Below, in pieces: positions 51,098 to 60,153 of a stretch of DNA of 64,000 nt. Under the pieces are notes generated by a model. It did no database searches. It saw nothing but the letters and a program-made list of their open reading frames with translations, and was not told the origin of the DNA. Positions within the stretch are counted from its first letter, which is position 1, and the number at the start of each line of letters is the position of its first letter. Position numbers and translations under genes: made by a program. This stretch comes from VFJQ01 sp044226525 (GTDB lineage Bacteria > Verrucomicrobiota > Verrucomicrobiia > Chthoniobacterales > Chthoniobacteraceae): positions 95,158 to 159,157 of the forward strand of contig JBGAGV010000020.1 of NCBI GenBank assembly GCA_044226525.1, written 5' to 3'.

Positions 51098-52606
51098 ATG
51101 CAGCCTCCGCGATTCCTCCCTGCCCCCCTCGCGCTCCTGTTTACCATCGGCAGCTTCGCCGCGGGCCAACCATTCTGTGTCGAAGTCCTCGACGAGGCCA
51201 CTGGTCGAGGCGTGCCACTGGTCGAGCTGGAGACGATGGATAATCAACTCTACGTGACCGACAGCAGTGGTCGCATCGCTTTCAACGAACCCGGCCAGAT
51301 GAACCTGCCCATCTGGTTCTCCATGCGCTCGCACGGTTACGATCTTCCGACCGATGGTTTCGGCATGACTGGCAAACGCTTCACGACCATGCCGGGCGGA
51401 AAGGAGACGATCAAAATCAAGCGCCGCAACGTCGCCGAGCGCCTGCTGCGCCTGACCGGTCAGGGGATCTATCGCGACACGGTGCTCTTGGGTGAAAAAC
51501 CGCCCCTCGCCGAACCGCTGACCAGCGGGGGTGTCGTCGGGCAGGATTCCGTGCAGGCGGTGATCTATCGCGGGCGCATCTTCTGGCTGTGGGGAGATAC
51601 GATGCGCATGTCGTATCCCCTCGGGAATTTTCGCACCACCTGTGCATGGTCCGAGTTGCCTGGCAAAGGTGGGCTGCCTCCCGCCCAAGGAGTGAACTTC
51701 CACTACTTCACCGACGGCGATGGCTTCGCGAAAGAGATGTGCCCGCTGGAACGGAAGGAAGGCGTTGTGTGGCTCTTCGGCCTCGCGGTCGCGCGCGATG
51801 ATGCGGGCGCCGAGCGGCTCATCGCCCATTACTCGCGGCGCAGCGGCCTCGATAAGGAGTTCGAGCACGGCATCGCTGTGTTCAACGACGAGAAGGAGAT
51901 CTTCGAGCGCGCTGCCGAGCTGCCGCTCACGGAAAAATGGCGCTACCCGCGCGGACGGGTTACGACCGTGCGCGGGCACGGCATCGACTATCTCTACTTC
52001 GCCGACGCGGGCCCCTGCATCCGGGTGCCCGCGCGTTTCCGCGACGTGTGTGATCCCGCGAGCTACGAAGCCTGGACTTGCGCGCGCGAGGGAAAACCAA
52101 CGCGCCGCGCCGACGGCACGCTCGACTACGCCTGGCGCAAGGACGCGCCCCCCATCGAGTCGCCTGGGGAAATGAAGTGGCTCAAAGCTGGGCTCATCAA
52201 ACCGGAGGAATGCCGCGTCACTCCGGAGGACGTGGCGACGAAGGAACGCGTGATATTGCACGAGGGCAGCGTCTGCTGGAACCCGCATCGCCAGCGTTGG
52301 GTGCTCATCGCCGTGCAGCAGGGCGGAAAACCGTCGTATCTTGGCGAGGTGTGGTATGCGGAGGCACCGGCGCCGACCGGCCCGTGGACGCGCGCCGTGA
52401 AGATCGTCACCCACGATCGCTATTCGTTTTACAACCCGTCGCAGCACGAATTTTTCGACGAAGAAGGCGGTCAGCGGATCTATTTCGAAGGCACCTACAC
52501 CTTCACTTTCTCCCGAAAGGAAGGGCGCACCCCGCACTACGACTACAATCAAATGCTCTACCGCCTCGACCTCGACGACCCGCGCCTCAAGCCGGCGCAG
52601 CGGTAG
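51098..52606 (+). CDS. secreted beta-propeller protein of unknown function
   Basis: A 502-residue exported protein (MQPPRFLPAPLALLFTIGSF, cleavage near AAGQ). Residues about 25-115 look like a carboxypeptidase-regulatory-like beta-sandwich (VEVLDEATGRGVPLVELETMDNQLYVTDSSGRIAFNEP). The rest has blades reminiscent of GH43/DUF4185-type five-bladed propellers (QAVIYRGRIFWLWGDTMRM, YLYFADAGPCIRVP, HEGSVCWNPHRQRWVLIAVQQGG, SFYNPSQHEFFDEEGGQRIYFEGTYT). I do not recognise a firmly named family. It is 121 bp after the LacI gene and 20 bp before the GH127-like gene, so it is probably in one operon with it. Confidence 0.7.
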   Translation: MQPPRFLPAPLALLFTIGSFAAGQPFCVEVLDEATGRGVPLVELETMDNQLYVTDSSGRIAFNEPGQMNLPIWFSMRSHGYDLPTDGFGMTGKRFTTMPGGKETIKIKRRNVAERLLRLTGQGIYRDTVLLGEKPPLAEPLTSGGVVGQDSVQAVIYRGRIFWLWGDTMRMSYPLGNFRTTCAWSELPGKGGLPPAQGVNFHYFTDGDGFAKEMCPLERKEGVVWLFGLAVARDDAGAERLIAHYSRRSGLDKEFEHGIAVFNDEKEIFERAAELPLTEKWRYPRGRVTTVRGHGIDYLYFADAGPCIRVPARFRDVCDPASYEAWTCAREGKPTRRADGTLDYAWRKDAPPIESPGEMKWLKAGLIKPEECRVTPEDVATKERVILHEGSVCWNPHRQRWVLIAVQQGGKPSYLGEVWYAEAPAPTGPWTRAVKIVTHDRYSFYNPSQHEFFDEEGGQRIYFEGTYTFTFSRKEGRTPHYDYNQMLYRLDLDDPRLKPAQR

Positions 52607-52626
52607 CCGAACCGGCCAGAAACACC

Positions 52627-54231
52627 GTGAACGCATCAGCGAATCCAATCTCCCGTCGCGTTGCCTTGAAGACGTGTGCCGCGTTGACCGCCGGCGCGGG
52701 GTTTTTACCCGTCCGGTTGCGAGCTGCGGATCCCGGCAATCGATCACCGCTTCGGGAGTCCATGGAGCGCGCGATGAAGTGCTGCCTCGCGTGGTTGAAT
52801 CCCGAGCAGCAAGACCTGCCCACGGGTGGCTACGAGGTCGCTCACGATATCGGTCGTTGGTGGGATGCCATGCTTCGCGCCGAAGCCGCGACGGGCACGC
52901 GCGTTCCCGAACGCGCAGAGCGCGCGATGCTCGAGAACTTGCGCACCCTGACGGATAATTCCGCCGCGCTGCTCACAGCCAAATTGTGCAATCCGCATAA
53001 CCTGCGGGAATCTCTGCTCGCCTACGCCGCGCTGGTTCGTTTTCGGCGGAGCGAATGGGCAAAACAGCAGGGGCAAACGCTTATCGAAACGATCCATAGC
53101 TTGCTCGAAGCAGACGGACAATTGGACTACGAAAAACTCGCCGAGCGGGCAGGCAAACCGTTGACCAAAGACCCGCTCATGGTGCAGCGGTCAGAGGCTG
53201 GGCAGTGGTTCAATGCAACCGGCACCACCGGACGCGCTCTCGAAGCCGTCGTGTGGTTTCACGAAGCCACCGGCGACGCACGCGCAAAGGAACTGGCCCA
53301 GCGCCTGGCGGAAGTGCACTGGCGCCAGAGCGTCGATGCAAGTGGCAAGGTGCGGCCAGAGTTGCTCGATCCCACCCACGTTGGCCATACCCACTCGTAT
53401 TGCGGCACGCTGCGCGGGCTGTTGCTCTACGGTCTGGCCAGCGGTGAGCGGCAATATGTGGACGCGGTCGCCGCCACCTATCGCCACGGCCTTTGGGGCA
53501 CCACGATCAGCCACTCCGGCTGGACGCCGCACGATCAGGGGAAGCTGCGCTTTCCCAATAAAGAAGGGGAACCGAGAGGCGAAACCGCGAGCTGCGGCGA
53601 TGTCGCGCAGATCGCTCTGTGGCTGGCGCTCCGGGCTGGCCAGATGGATTTGCTCGATGATGTGGAGCGATTAATCCGGGCGCGCCTGCTGCCCTCGCAA
53701 AATACGGATGAGAAGGATCCGCGTCGCGACGGCGCTTGGGGCGTCTATTCGCATCCTTTCGGATTCGGAGCGATCCTCGACGTTTTCGCCGCCGTGCTGC
53801 ACTCGCTGGCGGATTTCCAGGAGCACATCGTCACCACAGCGAACGACGGACTCGTCTCGATCAATCTCCACTTCGACGCGGACACGCCGCTCGCGACCGT
53901 TCGCTCGCTACGCGCCGAGGACGCCACGTTGCTGGTCACGCCGAAACAGCCGCCCGACGTGCGCATCCGTGTTCCCGCCTGGGCGACGCGGGAATCGGTC
54001 CGGCTTTTGCTCGACGGCAAATCGCTGCCGTTCCGTTGGGATGGTCCCTTCCTCCAGGTCTCGTCGCCCGCGGCCGGCCGCACGATCTCGCTGAGCCACG
54101 ATTTGCCCGCCCGGGAAACTCTCGAAAAAATGCCGGTCAGTCAGCGCGAGTTCCGGCTCCGCTGGCGGGGCGATGAGGTCGCCGGCTGCGAACCGGCGGT
54201 GCCCATCTATCCGAAGAAAAAAACGCCGTAA
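52627..54231 (+). CDS. secreted (alpha/alpha)6-barrel protein, GH127-like
   Basis: A 534-residue protein, starting GTG, with a Tat signal (NPISRRVALKTCAALTAGAG). Landmarks fit beta-L-arabinofuranosidase-like (GH127/DUF1680) helical toroids: GRWWDAMLRAEAATGTRVP, FNATGTTGRALEAVVWFHEATGDARAKELAQRLAEVHWRQ, HVGHTHSYCGTLRGLLLYGLASGERQY, GETASCGDVAQIALWLALRAGQMDLLDDVERLIRARLL, then a beta-domain tail (PDVRIRVPAWATRESVRLLLDG). The Cys pairs needed for the zinc site of true GH127 enzymes are only partly visible, so the hydrolytic activity is uncertain. The gene follows the beta-propeller gene closely. Confidence 0.68.
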   Translation: MNASANPISRRVALKTCAALTAGAGFLPVRLRAADPGNRSPLRESMERAMKCCLAWLNPEQQDLPTGGYEVAHDIGRWWDAMLRAEAATGTRVPERAERAMLENLRTLTDNSAALLTAKLCNPHNLRESLLAYAALVRFRRSEWAKQQGQTLIETIHSLLEADGQLDYEKLAERAGKPLTKDPLMVQRSEAGQWFNATGTTGRALEAVVWFHEATGDARAKELAQRLAEVHWRQSVDASGKVRPELLDPTHVGHTHSYCGTLRGLLLYGLASGERQYVDAVAATYRHGLWGTTISHSGWTPHDQGKLRFPNKEGEPRGETASCGDVAQIALWLALRAGQMDLLDDVERLIRARLLPSQNTDEKDPRRDGAWGVYSHPFGFGAILDVFAAVLHSLADFQEHIVTTANDGLVSINLHFDADTPLATVRSLRAEDATLLVTPKQPPDVRIRVPAWATRESVRLLLDGKSLPFRWDGPFLQVSSPAAGRTISLSHDLPARETLEKMPVSQREFRLRWRGDEVAGCEPAVPIYPKKKTP

Positions 54232-54291
54232 TTTCCTTTACGCCCAAGAGCCCTCGCCGGCGTTGATTTTTCAACTAACTGCCCACCTTTC

Positions 54292-57200
54292 ATGAAACTG
54301 CTCCTCCCACTCGCAGCCTTTTTCGCTGCCGTCGCCTGTGCCGCTGATGCGAATCGTCTCGCCTATCTCGACGAACCCTCGCCATTCTGGCCCACGCCGC
54401 AGTCGTCGAAATTCACCACGCCGCAGTGGGTCGGCGAACCGGGCGTCGATGCCGTCGTCATCCTCGCCATCGACGACATGCGCGAGCCGGACAAATACGA
54501 AACGTTCCTGCGTCCGATCCTCGATCGCTTGAAGCGCATCGACGGCCGCGCCCCGGTGAGCATCATGACCTGCCAGGTGAAGCCCGACGACCCGCAGCTC
54601 CAGTCGTGGCTGAAAGAAGGTCTCTCGCTCGAAGTCCATACCCTCGCGCATCCCTGCCCAATGCTCGGCAAGATGTCGTTGCCCGACGCGTCGAACACTT
54701 ATCACGGCGGCGTGGATCTACTCGCCAGCGTGCCGCACAACCATCCCGTCGCCTTCCGCATGCCGTGCTGCGACTCGTTGAACTCGGCCAGCCCGCGCTT
54801 CTTCTCGGAAATCTTTCGCCGTCACAGCTCGCAGGACCATACGCTGGCCATCGACTCATCTGTTTTCACGCTGCCGCCCGGCGAGCGGTTCGAGAAATAT
54901 TTCCCCACCGAACTGCGCCCGCCGATAAAGAAGACCCTCGGCGATTACGCAGGCTTCATCGACGACTATCCCTACCCTTACGTGATCGATCGCGCGTGTT
55001 GGGAATTCCCATGCATGGTCCCGAGCGACTGGGAAGCCTTCAATCTTCTCGGCGCCGGATCGCCGATGATGCTCGACGACTGGAAAGCGGGACTCGATCG
55101 GGTCGTCTCGCAGCAAGGCGTCTTCACCGCGGTCTTTCATCCACATGGCTGGAGCAGTCCGGAGCAGTGGGTCGAGTTCATCGACTACGCCGAAAAGACT
55201 TACGGCAAACGCGTCAGGTTCCTGAATTTCCGCGAAGCGCTCGAACGCTTGAACCAGCATGCTCTCGCCGGCAGGCCACTTCGCTCGCGGTTGGGTCCCG
55301 ACAGCGGCGTGCGTCTGCTTGACGTGAATGGGGACGGCTACATGGACGTGCTCCTCGGCGCGACGAGCAAAGCGATTACACGCGTGTGGCAACCGAAGGA
55401 ACAGCGCTGGCTGGAGGTGAAAAACCCCGCCAATCTCGTGCGTTTTGGTGACGATGGCGGCTTCCCTACGGATGTTGCGCTCGGGGTCTCCCGAAAGGCT
55501 GGTGAGGTCTCCCTCTTTGCACCCGGTGCGACGCCCCATGTGTGGACCTTCCGCGACAACGCCTGGCAACCGGACGATCAACTCGCGCGCGGTTTACCGA
55601 ATGCAAAGCAGATGCTCTTCCGCGATTTCGACCGCGACGGAATCGCCGAAATCCTCACCAACGAGGGTATCTTCGCGTGGAACGAAAAGGACACGCGCTG
55701 GCAGCTCGCCGACTATTCGCTCCCTCCCGACCTGGCACCGTTCGACCGCTCCGGCGGCGATAACGGCCTGCGATTCGCCGATCTCAATGGCGACGGTTAC
55801 GACGACGTCCTCCAGTCGAACGACGACGGCTACGCCATCTATCTCTGGGCCGGCGTGGTGAAGGCAAACCTCGGGTGGAAACACGGCTGGCCGCATCTGG
55901 CGGCCGAAGGTTCGGCCGGGCCTGGAGCAAAAGTCCTGCCGTTTGTGAAGAACAGGGAAGACTACGGCGCATGGTTTCATCGGGGCTCCATTGTCTGGCA
56001 GAACGAGGACGTCGCCCAACCCGGCGTGGAGTCCGTCCGCCGCACGTTCAAGGAACTGATCGCCTTTGACGTGCCGCCGCAGAAATCGCCCGAGGAATCT
56101 CTCAAAGCGTTGCGTCCGCGCCCGGGATTTACTGCTGAACTCGTCGCTGCCGAGCCACTCGTCGAAGGCCCTGTTGCCTTCGAGTGGGATGCCCAAGGCC
56201 GGTTGTGGGTCGTCGAAATGCGTGACTATCCGCTCGGTCTCGACGGCCAGGGCAAACCGGGTGGCCGCGTCAAAATCCTCACCGATATCGACGGCGATGG
56301 CCGCTACGACAAGGCGACGGTTTTTCTCGACGACCTGCCCTTTCCCAATGGGCTACTCCCCTGGCGTGACGGTGTGCTTATCTCTTCCGCTCCGAGCATC
56401 TTTTTCGCGCGGGATACCAACGGCGACGGTCGCGCCGATGAAAAGCGGGTCCTGTTCACCGGCTTCAAGGAAGGGAACCAACAGCATCGGCTCAACGGTT
56501 TCGAGTGGGGTCTCGATGGCTGGATCTACGGTGCCAATGGCGATAGCGGCGGCGAGATCAACGGCGTGAGCATCAGCGGGCGCGATTATCGTTTCCGCCC
56601 GGATACGGGTGAGTTTGAACCCGAGAGCGGTCAGACCCAATACGGCCGCCGCCGCGACGACTGGGGCAACTGGTTCGGCAACAACAACCCGAACTGGCTC
56701 TGGCACTACACCATCGCGGACTCCTACCTGCGGCGGAACCCGAAGCTCGCAGTGAAGACCACCAAGCAGATGCTCGCGAACTATCCCGACTCCAATCGAG
56801 TCTTCGCGGTCAGCGAATTGCCCATCCGCTTTAACCAACCGCAGTCAGTCGGCCACGTCACGAGTGGTTGTGGCCCGATGCCGTATCGCGACGAGCTTTT
56901 CGGCCCCGCCTTCGCCACGAGTGTCTTCTCCTGCGAACCGGTGCACAACGTTGTGCACCGTGAAGTCCTCACGCCGGATGGAGCCACCTTCACCAGCAAA
57001 CGCCCGGACGACGAGATGGATCGCGAATTTCTTCCGAGCACCGATCCCTGGTTCCGCCCCGTGCAACTCAAGACCGGGCCGGACGGCGCGCTTTACATCG
57101 CCGATTTTTACCGCTTCGTGCTCGAACATCCCGAGTGGATCGCACCCGAAACCCAGAGCCGCCTCGATCTTCGCGCCGGGGCGGATCGCGGCCGCATCTA

Positions 57201-58242
57201 TCGCGTTTTTCCCACCGGCGCGAAACTGCGCCCCGTGCCAAATCTTGCGAAGCTCGACAACGCCGCGCTGGCCGCTGCACTGGATAGTCCAAATGGCTGG
57301 CAGCGCGATGTCGCGCAGCGGGTGCTTACCGAACGGTGGGCGAAGGACGCCGCGCCCGTTGTAAAAGATCTCGCGACCAAAGCGCAGAATCCGAAGGTCC
57401 GCGTGCAAGCGCTCGCAACGCTGAGCACGCTAGGCGCATTGGATGCCGACACGATCCGCGCCAGCTTGAACGATTCCCATCCGCTGGTGCGGGTGCAAGC
57501 CGTGCGCGTGGCTGAGTCCGCGAAGCTCGACGTCCTGCCTGATCTGCTTACGAAAGTGGACGACTCCGAGTTTGTCGTCCGTCATCAGCTCGCGTTGACG
57601 TTCGGCGCGTTTCGCGATGAACGCTTGATCACAGCGCTCGCCAAACTGGCCGACCGCGAAGGCGACCAGCCTCAAATGCGCCTCGCGATCATGTCGTCGC
57701 TGACTCCCGAGAGCCCGCTCTTCGCCAAGCTGAACAACGCCGCCGCACCGGTGGCCTCGACGAATATCGTCCTCCCGAAACCTTCCACGCCGGACCGCGC
57801 CAAGGTGGTGGCGAACTACGCCTCAGTCGCGAACCTTAGAGGCGCTGCAGACCGCGGGCATGAGTTGTTCAAGCAGCAGTGCATCATCTGCCACCGGCTC
57901 AAAGGCGAAGGCCAGGAGGTCGGCCCGGATCTAGGCATGGTCGGAGACAAGCCGGTGGACTGGCTCGTGACCGCGATCTTCGATCCCAACGCCGCTATCG
58001 AGGACCGCTTCAAGGCTCAAACCCTCACGTTGAAATCGAGCGGAGAAATGTCCGGCCTCATCTCCGCCGAGACGGCCAATAACGTCGTGCTCAAGCTCCC
58101 CGGCGGCGTCGAACTGCCCGTGCTCCGCGGCGATATCGCCAGCGCCAAACCGTCCGGCCGCTCGCTCATGCCCGAAGGCCTTGAAACCGTCCTGAAACCC
58201 CAGGACGTGGCCGACCTGATTGCGTGGATTCGCGCCCGCTAG
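54292..58242 (+). CDS. fusion of NodB-like deacetylase, FG-GAP repeats, PVC dehydrogenase propeller, HEAT and cytochrome c
   Basis: A 1316-residue secreted protein (MKLLLPLAAFFAAVACAADA). Residues about 45-330 form a NodB-type polysaccharide deacetylase-like domain with the metal residues in VVILAIDDMREPDK and LSLEVHTLAHPCPM (HxxxH) plus FRMPCCD and FTAVFHPHGWSS. Residues about 340-560 hold FG-GAP/VCBS repeats (LLDVNGDGYMDVLLGA, FRDFDRDGIAEILTNEG, FADLNGDGYDDVLQSNDDG). About 590-970 is the sorbosone-dehydrogenase-like propeller (PVAFEWDAQGRLWVVEMRDYPLG, NGLLPWRDGVLISSAPSIFFARD), about 985-1150 HEAT repeats, and the C-terminus a cytochrome c with CIICHRLKGEGQEVGPDLG (about 1196). The single chain covers what are usually separate proteins. 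Confidence 0.88.
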   Translation: MKLLLPLAAFFAAVACAADANRLAYLDEPSPFWPTPQSSKFTTPQWVGEPGVDAVVILAIDDMREPDKYETFLRPILDRLKRIDGRAPVSIMTCQVKPDDPQLQSWLKEGLSLEVHTLAHPCPMLGKMSLPDASNTYHGGVDLLASVPHNHPVAFRMPCCDSLNSASPRFFSEIFRRHSSQDHTLAIDSSVFTLPPGERFEKYFPTELRPPIKKTLGDYAGFIDDYPYPYVIDRACWEFPCMVPSDWEAFNLLGAGSPMMLDDWKAGLDRVVSQQGVFTAVFHPHGWSSPEQWVEFIDYAEKTYGKRVRFLNFREALERLNQHALAGRPLRSRLGPDSGVRLLDVNGDGYMDVLLGATSKAITRVWQPKEQRWLEVKNPANLVRFGDDGGFPTDVALGVSRKAGEVSLFAPGATPHVWTFRDNAWQPDDQLARGLPNAKQMLFRDFDRDGIAEILTNEGIFAWNEKDTRWQLADYSLPPDLAPFDRSGGDNGLRFADLNGDGYDDVLQSNDDGYAIYLWAGVVKANLGWKHGWPHLAAEGSAGPGAKVLPFVKNREDYGAWFHRGSIVWQNEDVAQPGVESVRRTFKELIAFDVPPQKSPEESLKALRPRPGFTAELVAAEPLVEGPVAFEWDAQGRLWVVEMRDYPLGLDGQGKPGGRVKILTDIDGDGRYDKATVFLDDLPFPNGLLPWRDGVLISSAPSIFFARDTNGDGRADEKRVLFTGFKEGNQQHRLNGFEWGLDGWIYGANGDSGGEINGVSISGRDYRFRPDTGEFEPESGQTQYGRRRDDWGNWFGNNNPNWLWHYTIADSYLRRNPKLAVKTTKQMLANYPDSNRVFAVSELPIRFNQPQSVGHVTSGCGPMPYRDELFGPAFATSVFSCEPVHNVVHREVLTPDGATFTSKRPDDEMDREFLPSTDPWFRPVQLKTGPDGALYIADFYRFVLEHPEWIAPETQSRLDLRAGADRGRIYRVFPTGAKLRPVPNLAKLDNAALAAALDSPNGWQRDVAQRVLTERWAKDAAPVVKDLATKAQNPKVRVQALATLSTLGALDADTIRASLNDSHPLVRVQAVRVAESAKLDVLPDLLTKVDDSEFVVRHQLALTFGAFRDERLITALAKLADREGDQPQMRLAIMSSLTPESPLFAKLNNAAAPVASTNIVLPKPSTPDRAKVVANYASVANLRGAADRGHELFKQQCIICHRLKGEGQEVGPDLGMVGDKPVDWLVTAIFDPNAAIEDRFKAQTLTLKSSGEMSGLISAETANNVVLKLPGGVELPVLRGDIASAKPSGRSLMPEGLETVLKPQDVADLIAWIRAR

Positions 58243-58293
58243 ACTCGCAAACCACGTGACAGCCCCGGCCCTCTCGCGGAGGATTCTGAAGTC

Positions 58294-60045
58294 ATGCCCC
58301 AGCTTACGAAAGACGAACTCGTCGACACGCTCGAACACATCGCGCAGCTCCTTGAACTGAAAGGCGAAGTGGTCTTCAAGGTGCGTGCGTATCAAAACGC
58401 CGCCCGGGCGCTGGAGACGTTTACCGGCAATCTCAACCAGCTTGCCCAGGAGGGCCGGCTCGGGGAAATCGCCGGTGTCGGCAAAGCCATCGCGGAAAAG
58501 CTGACGATCCTCATGTCCACGGGCACCTTGCCTTACTACGAAGAACTCAAGGCAGAGTTTCCTCCGGGACTCTTCGAGATGTTCGAACTGCAAGGCATCG
58601 GGCCGAAGAAGATCAAGGCGCTGTGGGAAACGCTCGGCATTACCACCATCGAACTGCTGGAGGCGGCTGCGAAAGATGGGCGCGTTGCGGGCCTGGCGGG
58701 CTTCGGCAAAAAGACGGCGGATAACATCCTCGCTGCCATCGAAATCCGCCGGAAACATTCCGGGCGTTTCCGCCTCGGCGACATCGCGCACGATGCGGAG
58801 ACGATGCTCGAAGCCCTGCGTGGTCTCCCTGAAGTGAGCCGCGTGAGCATGTGCGGCAGCTATCGGCGGCGGCGCGAAACGATCGGCGATATCGACTACC
58901 TTGTTTCGACGAAGTCCCCCGTGGAGGTTTCCGAGTTTTTCGTGAAACATCCGATGGTCGAGAGCGTGATCGCGCACGGCGCGACGAAGTCGAGTGTGCG
59001 GTTGAAGTGCGGTATCCAGGCCGATCTGCGGGTGGTGAAGGAAGCCGAATATCCCTTCGCGCTGAACTACTTCACCGGCTCGAAAGAGCACAACATCATC
59101 ATGCGCCAGCGCGCCATCGCCCGGGGCTGGACGCTGAATGAATACCGGCTCGGTCGGCTGGAAAATGCGAAGATGGAGCCGCCGCCGATTCACGAAGAAG
59201 CCGATCTCTACCGCGCGCTGGGACTCGACTACGTCGAGCCCGAACTGCGCGAGGATCGCGGTGAGTTCACCGCCGCCGAGCAGCACACCCTGCCCGCTCT
59301 CATCGAACTCGAAAACCTGCGCGGCACGTTCCACAATCACACCACCGCAAGTGACGGACGGAGCACGCTGCTCGAAATGGCGGAAGCCGCGCGCGACCTC
59401 GGCCTGCAATACCTCGGCATCGCCGATCACTCGAAAGCGAGCTATCAGGCTCACGGACTCGACGAAAAACGGTTGCTCGCGCAGATCGAAGAAATCCGCG
59501 AAATGAACCAGCAGTGGGGCGGTTCGTTCCGGCTCTTCACCGGCAGCGAAGTCGATATCCACAAGGACGGCACTCTCGATTTCGCGGACGAAATCCTGGC
59601 CCAGCTCGACTATTGCGTCGCCAGCGTGCACGCGGTCTTCAACCTGCCGGAGGCCGAGATGACCGCCCGCATCATCAAGGCGATCTCGAATCCTTATGTC
59701 ACGATGCTCGGTCATCTCACCGGGCGCCTGTTGCTCTCGCGCGACGGTTACGCCGTCGATGTGCCTGCGATCATCGAAGCCGCGGCCGAGACGGGCACCA
59801 TCATCGAACTCAATTGCTCCCCGTGGCGTCTCGACATGGACTGGCGCTGGTGGCCGCTGGCGAAGGAGAAAGGCGTGCGTTGCTCGATCAATCCCGATGC
59901 GCATCGCACCGATCAGCTCAATCACCTGTGGTATGGCATCGGCGCTGCGCGTAAAGGCTGGCTCACCCGGGCGGACGTCGTGAACACGCTACCGCTCGGA
60001 AAAATCGAGAAAGCTCTCGCCGCGAAACGGCAGGCCGCGAAGTAG
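58294..60045 (+). CDS. polX: DNA polymerase/3'-5' exonuclease PolX
   Basis: A 583-residue family X repair polymerase with a PHP exonuclease. The N-terminal half has helix-hairpin-helix segments (LGEIAGVGKAIAEKLTIL, ELQGIGPKKIKALWETLGI, GLAGFGKKTADNILAAI) and the catalytic carboxylates in SMCGSYRRRRETIGDIDYLVST and IQADLRVV. The C-terminal half is the PHP domain: GTFHNHTTASDGRSTLLEMAE, GIADHSKAS, FTGSEVDIHKDGTLDF, ASVHAVFN, MLGHLTGRLLL, LNCSPWRLDMDWRWW, SINPDAHRTDQL. Length and domains match B. subtilis PolX. A GGAGG ribosome site precedes the ATG. It lies inside the glycan region without evident functional connection. Confidence 0.95.
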   Translation: MPQLTKDELVDTLEHIAQLLELKGEVVFKVRAYQNAARALETFTGNLNQLAQEGRLGEIAGVGKAIAEKLTILMSTGTLPYYEELKAEFPPGLFEMFELQGIGPKKIKALWETLGITTIELLEAAAKDGRVAGLAGFGKKTADNILAAIEIRRKHSGRFRLGDIAHDAETMLEALRGLPEVSRVSMCGSYRRRRETIGDIDYLVSTKSPVEVSEFFVKHPMVESVIAHGATKSSVRLKCGIQADLRVVKEAEYPFALNYFTGSKEHNIIMRQRAIARGWTLNEYRLGRLENAKMEPPPIHEEADLYRALGLDYVEPELREDRGEFTAAEQHTLPALIELENLRGTFHNHTTASDGRSTLLEMAEAARDLGLQYLGIADHSKASYQAHGLDEKRLLAQIEEIREMNQQWGGSFRLFTGSEVDIHKDGTLDFADEILAQLDYCVASVHAVFNLPEAEMTARIIKAISNPYVTMLGHLTGRLLLSRDGYAVDVPAIIEAAAETGTIIELNCSPWRLDMDWRWWPLAKEKGVRCSINPDAHRTDQLNHLWYGIGAARKGWLTRADVVNTLPLGKIEKALAAKRQAAK

Positions 60046-60081
60046 ATCGTTTTCCCGGGCCGTTTCCTTTTGCTCCCCGAT

Positions 60082-60094
60082 TGTTACGATAACA
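60082..60094. promoter_or_regulatory. putative LacI-type operator 2
   Basis: TGTTACGATAACA (TGTTA-N3-TAACA). With flanks it reads GATTGTTACGATAACACG toward the sialidase gene, differing from operator 1 at two positions over 18 bases. It ends 59 nt before the ATG at 60154, the same distance as operator 1 from its gene. Confidence 0.7.
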
Positions 60095-60153
60095 CGACGC
60101 AGTCGTTGCCGGTCGGCCCGGTTCCGTGTCAGGAAGTGGCACTTCCGCGCATT

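Noticed and set aside
60136..60152. TGGCAC at 60136 as a second sigma-54 promoter before the double sialidase gene
   Set aside because: The -12 part reads CGCAT instead of TTGCW at the needed spacing.
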